Shown: positions 8,559 through 18,252 of the stretch, piece by piece
How the letters are laid out: each line of letters opens with the position of its first letter
Numbering within the stretch: the stretch's first letter is position 1
Assembly: GCF_039538065.1 (NCBI RefSeq)
Contig: NZ_BAABBR010000001.1
Coordinates: forward strand, 1,154,501 to 1,218,500
DNA: 64,000 nt
Direction of reading: 5' to 3'
DNA from: Sphingomonas rosea
GTDB lineage: Bacteria; Pseudomonadota; Alphaproteobacteria; Sphingomonadales; Sphingomonadaceae
Program-made: the position numbers and the translations under genes
The notes under the pieces: generated by a model
Database searches by the model: none
Seen by the model: only the letters and a program-made list of their open reading frames with translations
What the model was told of the DNA's origin: nothing

Positions 8559-11500
8559 ATGAGCGCGGTGACGGCCGACCCGGACGCCACCCCAGAGCGC
8601 GGGGACGACATCGTCGTCGTCCACCGCCGCACGAACTGGCCGGCGCGGATTGCCAAGTGGCTGGCCGGCTTGCTGGTGCTCGTCCTGCTGCTCGCCGCCG
8701 CCCTCTTCTTCGGAATCAACAGCGACCCCGGTCGCCGCTTCGTCGCAAACAAGATCGCGGGCCTCGAATTCGCCAATGGCATGAAGATCGGCGTCGGACG
8801 GATCGACGGGTCGCTCTACGGCGCGTTGACGCTCCACGATTTCACGCTCGCCGATCCCAAGGGCGTCTTCTTCCGCTCGCCCGAAGTGAAGCTCGACTGG
8901 CGCCCGTTCGATTACCTCGACAACCATGTCGACATCCGTAGCCTGACCGCGCGCACCGCGACCCTCGCGCGGCTGCCCGAATTTCGCGCCAGCCCGCCGA
9001 GCGACGCCCCGCTCCTTCCCGACCTCGACATCGATATCGGCCGGCTCAAGATCGACCAGCTCGTCGTCGAGGCCCCGGTCACGGGCGAACGGCGGGTCGG
9101 ATTCGTCGATGGCCGTGCCCGGATCGCCGACCGCCGCGCGCAGGTGGATCTCCAGGCCGCGATCATCGGCGGCGACGGGCGGGCGGGCGGCGACCGTCTG
9201 GCCCTCAAGCTCGATGCCGTACCCGAGGACAATCGCCTCGCCCTCGACGCGCGGGTCAGCGCCCCCTCGGGCGGCGTGTTCGGCAAGCTTGCCGGCCTCA
9301 CACAGCCCGCGCTCCTGCGGGTGCAGGGCAATGGTGACTGGAAGGCATGGAACGGGCGGCTGCTCGCCGACCTCGACAATATGCCGTTCGCGCGGCTCGA
9401 CCTCACTGCCCGCGACGGCACCTTCGGCGTGCGCGGGCCGACCCGGATCGCGCGGCTGTTCACCGGGCCGACCGCCGCCCTGCTCGGCCCGATCACCACC
9501 GTCGCGGTGCAGTCGACCTGGGCCAATCGCCGCGCCGACCTGTCGGGGACCGCAAAGAGCGACGCCTTCACCCTCGTCGCCAATGGCGTCGCCGATGTCG
9601 GTCGCAACCGTCTGGAAGGCATGAAGCTCGATTTCGGCCTGCTGAAGCCCGGCCTGCTCGCCCCCAACCTCGCGGGGCGCGACCTCCGGCTGGCCGCGAC
9701 CCTCGACGGCGAACTTACCCGCCCGACGGTCGACTACCGCGTGACCGCCACGACGCTCGCCTTCAACGACATGGGTCTGCAGGGACTCGAGGCGAGCGGC
9801 CGCGCGCGGTTCGACCGATCGCAGCTGATCGTCCCCGTCGCCGCCCGCGCCCGCGCGATCACCGGGCTCGACGTGGCGGCCGGCGGGACCATCACCAATG
9901 TCCGCCTCGACGGCGATCTCGCGGTCGACTGGCCCCGCATCGTGTCGGACAATCTCCGCCTCCGCGCCGACCGGATTGACGCCAAGGCCATCGTCCTCGC
10001 CGACGTCGCGAAGGGGCTCTACACCGGCGCGCTCGAAGGCACGGTCGACAATTACCGCATCGATAGCCTCGGCATCTTCAACATCACCACCAATGCCGAC
10101 GTGAAGACTCTGGCGAACGGCGGCTTCAGTCTCGTCGGTCGTGTCCGCGCCCAGTCGACCCGACTGTTCAACGAGGGCGTACGCAATTTCCTCGGCGGCA
10201 ACGTCGTCGCCTCGAGCGATGTCGCCTACGGCCCCGACGGGATCATCCGCTTCGCCCGCCTCCGCCTGACCGCACCCGAACTCCATGTCACCGACGGCCG
10301 CGGCAGCTATGCGCCGAACGGCCAGATCGCGCTCACCGCGACGGGCGTGTCGCGCGCCTACGGACCGGTCGGAGTCCAGGTCGCCGGCACCGCCAGCAAT
10401 CCGCGCGCCATCGTCACCGCCGCCCGCCCCGGCTTCGGCCTCGGGATCGCGGGCTTGCGCGCTGACATCCGCTCGGCCGGCAACGCCTATCTCGTTCTCG
10501 CGCGCGGGCGCAGCGACTATGGCGACTTCACCGCCGACGTCGCGGTGCAGACCGCCGCCGGACCGCTGACCATCGACATCCGCCGTGCGACGCTCGCCGA
10601 AATCACTGCGCAGGGCCGGATCCGGCAGACCGGCGCCGGTCCCTATGCGGGCGAGCTGACGGCGCGGGGCAATGGCATCGGCGGGCTCGTTCGCCTGTCC
10701 GCCGCCGGCCGTTATCAGCAGGCGCTCATCAACCTGCGCGCCCAGAACGCCATCCTCCCCGAGCCTGCGGGGATCGCCGTCGGCGCGGCCATCGTCGACG
10801 CGCGCGTCATTCTCTACGGCCAGCCCGAGATCGTCGCCGACGCGCAGCTTGCCCGCGCGCGCTTCGGCTCGACCGACCTCTCCGCCTTCCGCGCCATCAT
10901 CAACTATCGCGGCGGTCGCGGCTTCGCGCGCGGCCTCGCCGAGGGCAAGTCGGGGGTCCCCTTCCGTGTCGCCTTCAACAGCCAGCTCGAGCCGAACCTG
11001 TGGCGCGCCGCCTTGAAGGGCCGGGTCAACGGCATCGACGTCCGCACCGACAATCCCGCGCGGATCGTGCCCCAGAGCGGCGCCTACGAACTCCTCCCGA
11101 CCCGCCTCGTTCTCGACCAGGGCAGCGCGCGCCTGTCGGGCCTCTACAGCAGCCGCGAACTGCGCCTGCAAAGCCGGATCGACGGCGTCGACATGAGCCT
11201 CATCAACCTGTTCACCCCGGGCCTCGGGGTGGGTGGTCGCGCGACTGGCAGCATCGACTTCGTCCAGGCCGGCAGCGCCTTCCCCCAGCTCGACGCCAGC
11301 CTCGCCATCCGCGGCTTTACCCGGACCACCGCCGCCGCCGTCAGCCGCCCGCTCGACGTCAATGTGGTGGCGAAGCTCGCCCCCGGCACGGGCACCTTGA
11401 ACGCCGTCATGCGGACCCGCGGCACCGTCGTCGGGCGGGTCCAGGCCGCGATCCAGCCGACCGGCGCCGGAAGCTGGACCAGCCGGATCGCCGGCGCCCC

Positions 11501-12809
11501 CTTGCGCGGCGGGATCCGCTACATGGGTCCGGCCGACGCGCTCTTCTCGCTCGCAGGCCTGCCGGACCAGAGCCTCAGCGGCCCGCTCGGGGTCGCCGCC
11601 GATTTCTCGGGCCGGGTCGACCAGCCGCAAGTCACCGGCATCGTGCGCGGCAAGAGCCTGACCTACACCAACGCGACCTACGGGACCCGGCTGACCAACC
11701 TCGCGCTGCAGGGTCGCTTCACCGGCGAGCGGCTGCAGATCGATCAGCTCACTGCCAATGCCGGCAGCGGCAATCTTACCGGCAACGGCTACATCAGCCT
11801 CGCCGCCGCCAGCGGTTATCCGGCCAACTTCGACCTCAAGCTCAACAATGCCCGGCTTGCCGACAGCGACGATCTGAGGGTGGCTGCGACCGGCGACGTC
11901 CAGCTGGTCAAGGCCGCCGGCCAGTCGCCGATCCTTCGCGGGACCGTCCGCCTTCCCTCGACCCGCTATCAGATCGTCCGTCAGGGTTCGGCACAGGTGC
12001 CCGAGCTGACCGGGGTCCGCTTCAAGCCGCCAAGGGGCCGTCCCCAGGTCACCGGTGATGCCCCGCCGCAATCAGCGACGGCAAGCTTCGGCGACGTGCG
12101 CCTCGACCTCAACATCATCTCCCCCGGGCAGCTGTTCGTCTCGGGCATGGGCCTCGAATCGGAGTGGCGCGCCAATCTCAAGGTCACCGGCAGCAGCCAG
12201 AGCCCGCAGGTCTCGGGCACGATCAACCTCGTGCGCGGCACGCTCGGCTTCGCCGGTCGCTCCTTCGCGCTTCAGGAAGGGCAAGTCCGCTTCAACGGGG
12301 GCAGCGCCAGCGACGCCACGGTCCAGCTGAGCGCGACCGAGACGATCGAGGACGTCGAGGTGAGCGTCAACGTCACCGGCAATGCGCTCGACCCGAAGAT
12401 CACCTTCTCGAGTTCGCCCGGCCTGCCGCAGGACGAGATCGTGTCGCGCATCCTGTTCGGTAATTCGGTCGGGCAATTGTCCGCGATCCAGGCGGTCCAG
12501 CTCGCCGCCTCGCTCAACACCTTGCGCGGCTCGGGCGGCGGCGGGCTCAATCCGCTTGGCAAGCTGCGGCAGGTGGCGGGGATCGACCGACTTCGCATCC
12601 TTGGCGCCGACGACACGATCGGCCGGGGCACCGCGCTCGCGGCGGGCAAGTATATCGGCGACGACATCTACCTCGAGGTGGTCACCGACGCGCGCGGCTT
12701 CACCGCGACCCAGCTCGAGGTGACTCTCAGCCGTAGCCTGTCGATCCTCAGCCAGGCGGGCGGCAGCGGCAGCACCAACGTCAACGTCCGCTACCGGAAG
12801 AATTATTGA
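8559..12809 (+). CDS. tamB: Translocation/assembly module TamB-like protein
   Basis: 1416 residues. A short cytoplasmic N-terminus is followed by one membrane anchor (LAGLLVLVLLLAAALFFG) and then a very long beta-rich periplasmic domain ending in the conserved DUF490/TamB C-terminus (LPQDEIVSRILFG, then the terminal VNVRYRKNY). TamB-type proteins bridge the inner and outer membranes and take part in outer-membrane assembly and phospholipid transport. The ATG at 8559 starts only a few bases after the aminopeptidase P remnant ends, and no ribosome site is visible before it. The usual partner tamA is not upstream. A 51-aa lipoprotein is coupled at its 3' end. Confidence 0.92.
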   Translation: MSAVTADPDATPERGDDIVVVHRRTNWPARIAKWLAGLLVLVLLLAAALFFGINSDPGRRFVANKIAGLEFANGMKIGVGRIDGSLYGALTLHDFTLADPKGVFFRSPEVKLDWRPFDYLDNHVDIRSLTARTATLARLPEFRASPPSDAPLLPDLDIDIGRLKIDQLVVEAPVTGERRVGFVDGRARIADRRAQVDLQAAIIGGDGRAGGDRLALKLDAVPEDNRLALDARVSAPSGGVFGKLAGLTQPALLRVQGNGDWKAWNGRLLADLDNMPFARLDLTARDGTFGVRGPTRIARLFTGPTAALLGPITTVAVQSTWANRRADLSGTAKSDAFTLVANGVADVGRNRLEGMKLDFGLLKPGLLAPNLAGRDLRLAATLDGELTRPTVDYRVTATTLAFNDMGLQGLEASGRARFDRSQLIVPVAARARAITGLDVAAGGTITNVRLDGDLAVDWPRIVSDNLRLRADRIDAKAIVLADVAKGLYTGALEGTVDNYRIDSLGIFNITTNADVKTLANGGFSLVGRVRAQSTRLFNEGVRNFLGGNVVASSDVAYGPDGIIRFARLRLTAPELHVTDGRGSYAPNGQIALTATGVSRAYGPVGVQVAGTASNPRAIVTAARPGFGLGIAGLRADIRSAGNAYLVLARGRSDYGDFTADVAVQTAAGPLTIDIRRATLAEITAQGRIRQTGAGPYAGELTARGNGIGGLVRLSAAGRYQQALINLRAQNAILPEPAGIAVGAAIVDARVILYGQPEIVADAQLARARFGSTDLSAFRAIINYRGGRGFARGLAEGKSGVPFRVAFNSQLEPNLWRAALKGRVNGIDVRTDNPARIVPQSGAYELLPTRLVLDQGSARLSGLYSSRELRLQSRIDGVDMSLINLFTPGLGVGGRATGSIDFVQAGSAFPQLDASLAIRGFTRTTAAAVSRPLDVNVVAKLAPGTGTLNAVMRTRGTVVGRVQAAIQPTGAGSWTSRIAGAPLRGGIRYMGPADALFSLAGLPDQSLSGPLGVAADFSGRVDQPQVTGIVRGKSLTYTNATYGTRLTNLALQGRFTGERLQIDQLTANAGSGNLTGNGYISLAAASGYPANFDLKLNNARLADSDDLRVAATGDVQLVKAAGQSPILRGTVRLPSTRYQIVRQGSAQVPELTGVRFKPPRGRPQVTGDAPPQSATASFGDVRLDLNIISPGQLFVSGMGLESEWRANLKVTGSSQSPQVSGTINLVRGTLGFAGRSFALQEGQVRFNGGSASDATVQLSATETIEDVEVSVNVTGNALDPKITFSSSPGLPQDEIVSRILFGNSVGQLSAIQAVQLAASLNTLRGSGGGGLNPLGKLRQVAGIDRLRILGADDTIGRGTALAAGKYIGDDIYLEVVTDARGFTATQLEVTLSRSLSILSQAGGSGSTNVNVRYRKNY

Positions 12810-12964
12810 TGCGCGTCGCGCTGCTCGTCCTCGCGCTGACGCTCGCCGCCTGCGGCGACCGGCGGACGTTCGACGAGCGCTATGACGACACCGAGGCGAA
12901 GCTCAACCAGAAGGCGAAGCAGCTCGATGCCAACCTCGCTGCAAACGAGGTGGCGCCGCGCTGA
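12809..12964 (+). CDS. Very small lipoprotein, 51 aa
   Basis: The ATG overlaps the tamB stop (TGATG). The frame encodes a signal peptide with lipobox LAAC (Cys15) followed by a 36-residue mature part that is charged and helical (FDERYDDTEAKLNQKAKQLD). It is therefore a predicted lipid-anchored peptide in the periplasm. The overlap implies translational coupling with tamB and a related envelope role. I do not recognise a named family. The stop directly abuts that of the convergent L,D-transpeptidase gene (TGATCA). Confidence 0.75.
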   Translation: MRVALLVLALTLAACGDRRTFDERYDDTEAKLNQKAKQLDANLAANEVAPR

Positions 12965-14248
12965 TCAGCGCTGGAGCGTCGCCAGCTCGGTCGCGGGCTG
13001 GCCGTCGAGCCCGTAGACGTCGGGCGCCGAGGCGAGCGTGCCGTCGGCCTCGGGACGGACGGTCAAATAGGTCAGGAAGACCGGCACGCCCTTGCCGAGC
13101 GCGACATTGAGCTCGGGCTGGCTGCTCGCGGCGACCGGCTCTCGGCCGAGCAGCCAGCGCCCGAGCCGCGCCGCATCCTCGAGCCGGACGCAGCCCGAAC
13201 TGAAGGTCCGCGCGTCCTTGCCGAACAGCTCGCGCTGCGGCGTGTCGTGCAGGTAGATGCCGAGCTCGTTGGGAAACTCGAACTTCATCGCGCCCATCAT
13301 GTTGCCCTTGCCGGGCCGCTGGCGAACCCGCGCTTCGGCGCGGCCGTCGGCCACGGCCTGCCAATCGACCGTCGCGGGGTCGATGACCGTCGCGTCGGCG
13401 GTCCAGCCAGACAGCACCTCGTAATTGCGCTGCGCGAGATAGGAGAGGCCCGAGCGCAGGACGTTTGCCGCGATCGTCTTCTGGACGAGATCGACGGGCA
13501 CGTTCCAGTAGGGATTGAAGGTCACCTGCCTCAGTGTTCCGGCCATCAGCGGGGTCTTCATGTCGGGCTTGCCGACGACGACCTTCATCCGGTCCTCGAC
13601 GCGGCCATGATCGATCATCATCAGCTCCTGGCTGGCGATGTCGACGAGGACGAAGCGACCGTTCGACGGGAGCAGGCGCGCCCGCTCGAGGCTGCCCTTG
13701 AGCGCCGGGCTCGGCTGGCCAAGGAAATCGAGCTGGTCGGTCGCGGCGGCACGCAGCGCGGCGTGGATCGGGTTCACCTCGACCGTCTGGCGGACGAAGG
13801 CGGCGAGGTCGGACGCGGCGGCGGCCTGCGTCAGCACTTCGGTCGGCGTCGGTACCTTGGGGGCAAGGCTGGGATCGGCGTAGATGATGCGGCTCCGCCC
13901 CGGCCAGCGAAGCGCCTGCGTGTAGAGAACGAGGCCGCTGCTCAGCAGCCGCTCGGCTTCCTGCGAGGCGCCGGGAACGCCGGCCTTCGCATCGGCCAGC
14001 GCCGCGTCGATCGAGCGGCCGAGTTCGGGGCCGTCGTTGAAGCCGTCGATCGGCGCCGTTCGAAGCGCGGAAACGAGCGTTTGGATCGCGGCTGGCGAGC
14101 GGAGCCACAGGGGTTCGCTGCGAGCGGCGTAGAATTGCGACACCGCGAGCGCCGGCGCGAGGCGGTCGGAGCTGGTCGCGGCCACGGCGGGCACAGCGCC
14201 GCCGAGCACTGCCGCAAGGGCAGCGCCGAAGAGCAGTGGGTGGGGCAC
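12965..14248 (-). CDS. L,D-transpeptidase, YcbB/LdtD type
   Basis: 427 residues with an N-terminal signal peptide (LLFGAALAAVLGGAVPAVA). A helical scaffolding and peptidoglycan-binding-like region precedes the YkuD domain, whose catalytic motif reads IYLHDTP then SSGCVRLED with nucleophile C353. Such enzymes make 3-3 crosslinks in peptidoglycan or attach proteins to it. The size and insertion pattern match the large YcbB class rather than the small YkuD class. It is the first of three YkuD-domain genes in this window (others at 36.3 and 41.5 kb). It is transcribed away from the response regulator at 14.3 kb with a 59-bp gap. Confidence 0.9.
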   Translation of the reverse strand: MPHPLLFGAALAAVLGGAVPAVAATSSDRLAPALAVSQFYAARSEPLWLRSPAAIQTLVSALRTAPIDGFNDGPELGRSIDAALADAKAGVPGASQEAERLLSSGLVLYTQALRWPGRSRIIYADPSLAPKVPTPTEVLTQAAAASDLAAFVRQTVEVNPIHAALRAAATDQLDFLGQPSPALKGSLERARLLPSNGRFVLVDIASQELMMIDHGRVEDRMKVVVGKPDMKTPLMAGTLRQVTFNPYWNVPVDLVQKTIAANVLRSGLSYLAQRNYEVLSGWTADATVIDPATVDWQAVADGRAEARVRQRPGKGNMMGAMKFEFPNELGIYLHDTPQRELFGKDARTFSSGCVRLEDAARLGRWLLGREPVAASSQPELNVALGKGVPVFLTYLTVRPEADGTLASAPDVYGLDGQPATELATLQR

Positions 14249-14307
14249 GGCAAAAACTCGATCAAAAGGTTCTTGACCGATTTAACGCCTCGATAATCCC
14301 ATTAGTT

Positions 14308-14814
14308 TCAGTGGGTCGTGCCGCCGATCCAGCGTTCGAGCCTGGCCTTGAGCCCGCGCCGCGGCGCGACAAAGGCGGGTTCGGGCAATTCGACTTCCTC
14401 GGTCTCCCCGTCATAGAGCTCGAGATTGCGGGGAATGCGCGGGCGAAGCGTCTCGCGGCCGCGCATGACGTCCTCGGCGAGCGCGAGTGCCCGGTGGACG
14501 TCGTTGCCGGTGAACGGCTTGAGGAGAAGACCAAGCGCCAGGTCGGGCATCGCGAAGCCCGGCGCGCGGCCGGTCACGAACAGGCAGGGCACGCCGGCAT
14601 CGTTCAGTCGCACCGCGACCGAAAAGCCGGTCGAGCCGCGCGCGAGGTGGAGGTCGACCAGCGCGAGGTCGGGTTCGTCGCGTTCGAGCAGTTCCACCGC
14701 GCTCGCCAGATCTTCGGCGATCCCGACCACGCGGTAACGGGGATTGTCCTCGACCAGGTAACGCAGCGTCTCGGCCAGCGGCCGCTCATCCTCGACAATC
14801 AGGATCTTCAGCAC
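14308..14814 (-). CDS. Single-domain response regulator
   Basis: 168 residues consisting of one receiver domain and a short C-terminal tail without a recognisable output domain. The receiver is complete: acidic pair near residues 8-10 (IVEDE), phospho-acceptor D54 in ALVDLHL, conserved Thr in LFVTGR and Lys in LLLKPF. The GTG at 14814 is chosen because GGGAGG lies about eight bases upstream and the receiver then starts at residue 2; the frame is open further upstream without a ribosome site. Likely works by protein contact in a phosphorelay; the partner kinase is not in the window. Confidence 0.87.
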   Translation of the reverse strand: MLKILIVEDERPLAETLRYLVEDNPRYRVVGIAEDLASAVELLERDEPDLALVDLHLARGSTGFSVAVRLNDAGVPCLFVTGRAPGFAMPDLALGLLLKPFTGNDVHRALALAEDVMRGRETLRPRIPRNLELYDGETEEVELPEPAFVAPRRGLKARLERWIGGTTH

Positions 14815-14947
14815 CTTAGCACCCTCCCGGCGGCGGTGCCGCCCTGTGGATAAGGTTGCAAAGCGCAACGGCCGTGCGAATCCCGGACTCTCCCGATTAT
14901 CGGTGAGCCGAAAGCAACTGACGCCAAGACGTCAGTGGAAACGCCTG

Positions 14948-15727
14948 TTAACTGCGGGCGAAGGCCCGGTAGAAGAGATGCGCGCCGATCTTCTCGACCA
15001 TCGCGAGACGGCGGCCCCAGCTCGGCGCGACATAATCGGCATGGTACCAAAGGACGTCGGCGGGGATCGCGTCGGCGGCATTGGTCGTCGCGATGCGGGC
15101 GATCGCCTTGGCGTAGGACCAGGACGCGCTCTCGCGATTGACCCGCGGGATGCTGCCGGTGCGCGGATTGACGAAGCTGAACTGCCACGGCTGCTTGACG
15201 ACTTCGCACCAGCTGCCGGGATAACGACCCGAGGCCGCGCGGTTCATGATGACTTCGGCGACCGCGAGCTGGCCGTCGAACGGCTCGCCCCTGGCTTCGT
15301 GGTAGACCGCGACCGCGATGCACTCTTCCTGCTCGGTGAGCTCGGCGGTGTTGCTCATCTTGGCGTAGATCAGCGGCCACAGGCTCGCATGAGTAACGGC
15401 CGGGCGCACCTCGGCGGCACCGGCCGGCGGTGTCAGGCCGCTGACGGGACGGGCCGTGGAGGAAAGGATCGCGGCGCGGCCGGGTGCCGCGGCAAGGGTG
15501 CCGGGGCCGGCAGTGACCGTCGGGATGACCGGCGAAGGAAGGATGCTCGCGCTCGCGGCCGTGGTGGCCGTCGTGGCGCTGGCGACCGGCGCGGCGAGCG
15601 CGACCGGCGCCTTGATCGGCGTGTAGGTGACCTTGGCCGTCTGGGCCGACACCGGGCTCGCCACGCCGGCGAGGAACAACAGGGAAGCCATCGCGGGCAC
15701 GCGGCCCAACGGCAGTCGCTTGATCAA
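14948..15727 (-). CDS. SleB-type cell wall hydrolase
   Basis: 259 residues: signal peptide (MASLLFLAGVASPVSA), an Ala/Thr/Pro-rich linker to about residue 130, then a Hydrolase_2 (SleB) domain with AVYHEARGEPFDGQLAVAEV, VMNR-like VIMNRAASG and the ADVLWYHADYV region. SleB-like enzymes are lytic peptidoglycan hydrolases acting in the periplasm. In non-spore-formers the role is wall remodelling. Upstream lies a hairpin-rich gap of about 0.6 kb that may hold its leader. Confidence 0.88.
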   Translation of the reverse strand: MIKRLPLGRVPAMASLLFLAGVASPVSAQTAKVTYTPIKAPVALAAPVASATTATTAASASILPSPVIPTVTAGPGTLAAAPGRAAILSSTARPVSGLTPPAGAAEVRPAVTHASLWPLIYAKMSNTAELTEQEECIAVAVYHEARGEPFDGQLAVAEVIMNRAASGRYPGSWCEVVKQPWQFSFVNPRTGSIPRVNRESASWSYAKAIARIATTNAADAIPADVLWYHADYVAPSWGRRLAMVEKIGAHLFYRAFARS

Positions 15728-16293
15728 TCTGTTCTCTATCTCGTGCGGTCGAAGGGGCCAGCCGCCGCAATGTCACTCGCGCTTGCGCGCCGCGGCTGGA
15801 GCCTTCGTCCGACTTGCCTCGGAGCCCTGATGCCGGCTCCTTCGCTTCTCGTCTGTGGGAACGCAGATACGAGGCATTCACCGTGAGGGAACCCCCGCAC
15901 GGGTGAACGGAGCGAGTCCTGCGGTGAACGGCAGGAACATTTCCCGTGTCGGGACAAGGAGTTGGACGAACCGAAGGCAATGAGCGCCGAAGCGAGTTTG
16001 CGGACTTCGGGTCGTCAGAGAATCAGCCGAGCGGCCGAAGTTGTCGTAGTTGACATAGTCCGGGGGTGTCGCACCGATCCGGAACTTCACGATCATCACG
16101 CACAGACGGGATGGTGGCGGCGCTTGGCTCGCGTGAAAATTTTCCCCCGGGATGAGGGGCTTGCGGGCAGATTGACCGACTCGGAAGGGTGCGAGGCCCA
16201 TCGACGAGCTTAAGCCATGAAATGGGGGCTGTAGGACAGGCTTTTCGGATGCAGGGGCGCCTGCCCGATTCTGGACCCAAATAGGCGGAAGGC
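15728..16293. other. Non-coding stretch with clustered hairpins
   Basis: No convincing gene is present on either strand; the short frames here have no family resemblance or ribosome sites. Between 15848 and 15954 four hairpins follow one another: CTCGTCTG/CAG-ACGAG (15848-15873), CCGTG/CACGG (15881-15902), TCCTGC/GCAGGA (15917-15936) and TCCCG/CGGGA (15942-15954). They lie 120-230 bases upstream of the minus-strand sleB gene and could be its 5' leader or an independent small RNA. I checked for tmRNA, RNase P and SRP RNA signatures and saw none. Confidence 0.5.
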
Positions 16294-16330
16294 AAAAAAA
16301 AACCTCCCCGTCGCGCGTCCGACGGGGAGG
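16294..16330 (-). terminator. Rho-independent terminator of typA
   Basis: On the minus strand, 10 bases after the typA stop, a perfect 10-bp stem (CCTCCCCGTC / GACGGGGAGG, 8-base loop) is followed by nine T residues. This is the clearest intrinsic terminator in the window. Confidence 0.95.
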
Positions 16331-16340
16331 TCCTGATGGC

Positions 16341-18173
16341 TTAGGCCGCTTCGCTCTTGCGGCTCTGGCGCTTGCGCTCGTGCGGATCGAGGTGGCGCTT
16401 GCGCAGGCGGATGACCTTGGGGGTCACCTCGACCAGTTCGTCGTCCTGGATGTAGGCGATCGCCTGCTCGAGCGTCATCTTGCGCGGCGGGGTCAGGCGG
16501 ATGCCTTCGTCCTTGCCGCTGGCGCGGAAGTTGGTGAGCTGCTTGGCCTTCAAGGGATTAACCTCGAGGTCCTGCGGCTTGGCATTCTCGCCGATGATCA
16601 TGCCTTCGTAGAGATCATCGTTGGGCGAGATGAACATGATGCCGCGGTCTTCGAGCGCGTTCAGGGCGTAGGCCTGCGCCTTGCCCTTCTCCATCGAGAT
16701 CAGGACGCCGTTCTGGCGACCGGTGATGACGCCCTTGTGGGGGCCATATTTCTCGAACAGGCGGTTCATGATGCCGGTGCCGCGCGTGTCCGACAGGAAC
16801 TCGCCGTGGTAGCCGATCAGGCCGCGCGAGGGCGCGCTGAAGGTCAGGCGGGTCTTGCCGGCGCCCGAGGGACGCATGTCGGTCATCTCGGCCTTGCGCT
16901 GGCTCATCTTCTCGACGACCGTGCCGCTATATTCGTCGTCGACGTCGATCACGACGGTCTCATACGGCTCCTCGCGGCCGCTGGGGCCGTCCTGGAACAG
17001 CACGCGCGGACGGCTGATCGACAGCTCGAAGCCCTCACGGCGCAGGGTCTCGATCAGCACGCCGAGCTGGAGCTCGCCGCGACCGGCGACTTCATAGCTG
17101 TCGTTGTCGTGCGCGACCGTGACGCGGATCGCGACATTGGTCTCGGCCTCGCGCTCGAGGCGCTCGCGGATGACGCGGCTCTGGACCTTGTCGCCATCGC
17201 GGCCGGCATAGGGGCTGTCGTTGACCGCGAAGCTCATGGCGAGCGTCGGCGGATCGATCGGGCGGGCCTTGATTGGCGTGGTCACCGACGGCGTCGCGAT
17301 GGTGTTCGAGACGGTCGCGTTCATCAGGCCGGCGATGGCGATGATGTCACCCGCCTGCGCCTGCTCGACCGGCACGCGCTCGAGGCCGTGGAAGGCGAAG
17401 ATCTTGGTCGCGCGACCTTCCTCGACCTTGTGGCCGTCGACGTCGAGCGCCCGGATCGGCTGGTTGATGTGGAGCGTGCCCGATTCGACTCGGCCGGTGA
17501 GGATCCGCCCGAGGAACGGATCGCGGTCGAGCAGGGTGGCGAGCATCTTGAACTCGCCGTGGATCGGCAGGCCGGGCGCGGGCACGTGGCTGACGATGGT
17601 CTCGAACAGGGGCGTCAGGTCGCCGTCGCGAACCGTGTCCTCGCGGCCGGCATAGCCGTTGCGGCCCGACGCATAGAGCACCGGGAAATCGAGCTGCTCG
17701 TCATTGGCGTCGAGGCTGAGGAACAGGTCGAAGCATTCGTCGAGCACTTCGGCCGGACGCGCGTCGGGGCGGTCGATCTTGTTGACCACGACGATCGGCT
17801 TGAGGCCGAGACCGAGCGCCTTGCCGGTGACGAACTTGGTCTGTGGCATCGGGCCTTCGGCGGCGTCGACCAGCAGGATCACGCCGTCGACCATCGAGAG
17901 GATGCGCTCGACCTCAGCGCCGAAGTCGGCGTGGCCCGGCGTGTCGACGATATTGATTCGGGTCGCCTCGCCTTCGGCATCGGCCCATTCGACCGAGGTG
18001 CACTTGGCGAGAATCGTGATCCCGCGCTCTTTTTCGAGGTCGTTCGAATCCATCGCGCGCTCTTCGACGCGCTGGTTGTCACGAAAGGTGCCGGACTGGC
18101 GGAAGAGCTGGTCGACGAGGGTCGTCTTGCCATGATCGACGTGGGCGATGATCGCCACGTTGCGGAGTTCCAT
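16341..18173 (-). CDS. typA: GTP-binding protein TypA/BipA
   Basis: 610 residues, the normal length. A translation-factor GTPase domain leads (G1 [10 protein letters not shown]3 [10 protein letters not shown]4 NKIDRPDA), followed by EF-G-like domains and the TypA-specific C-terminus. It is a ribosome-associated GTPase needed for ribosome assembly at low temperature and for stress adaptation. The ATG at 18173 (MELRNVAII) is preceded by AAGGAAAA and matches family starts. A longer frame would run into the divergent gene. It ends in a strong terminator. Confidence 0.97.
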   Translation of the reverse strand: MELRNVAIIAHVDHGKTTLVDQLFRQSGTFRDNQRVEERAMDSNDLEKERGITILAKCTSVEWADAEGEATRINIVDTPGHADFGAEVERILSMVDGVILLVDAAEGPMPQTKFVTGKALGLGLKPIVVVNKIDRPDARPAEVLDECFDLFLSLDANDEQLDFPVLYASGRNGYAGREDTVRDGDLTPLFETIVSHVPAPGLPIHGEFKMLATLLDRDPFLGRILTGRVESGTLHINQPIRALDVDGHKVEEGRATKIFAFHGLERVPVEQAQAGDIIAIAGLMNATVSNTIATPSVTTPIKARPIDPPTLAMSFAVNDSPYAGRDGDKVQSRVIRERLEREAETNVAIRVTVAHDNDSYEVAGRGELQLGVLIETLRREGFELSISRPRVLFQDGPSGREEPYETVVIDVDDEYSGTVVEKMSQRKAEMTDMRPSGAGKTRLTFSAPSRGLIGYHGEFLSDTRGTGIMNRLFEKYGPHKGVITGRQNGVLISMEKGKAQAYALNALEDRGIMFISPNDDLYEGMIIGENAKPQDLEVNPLKAKQLTNFRASGKDEGIRLTPPRKMTLEQAIAYIQDDELVEVTPKVIRLRKRHLDPHERKRQSRKSEAA

Positions 18174-18252
18174 CGGTTTTCCTTGGGAGAGGTTCGCCCG
18201 CGCCCTTAGTCGAATTGGTGCGTTGCAGCAATGGCAGCCGAGGAGAAATGCC

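Noticed and set aside
8553-12071. Very long minus-strand frame opposite tamB
   Set aside because: Apart from its last 84 codons (the aminopeptidase P remnant) it is a composition-driven shadow of tamB.
15878-16213. Short overlapping frames on both strands in the sleB-typA gap
   Set aside because: No ribosome sites, family resemblance or codon bias; the region is better explained by RNA structure or spacer.
15728-16293. tmRNA, RNase P RNA or SRP RNA
   Set aside because: None of their conserved core sequences could be found on either strand.
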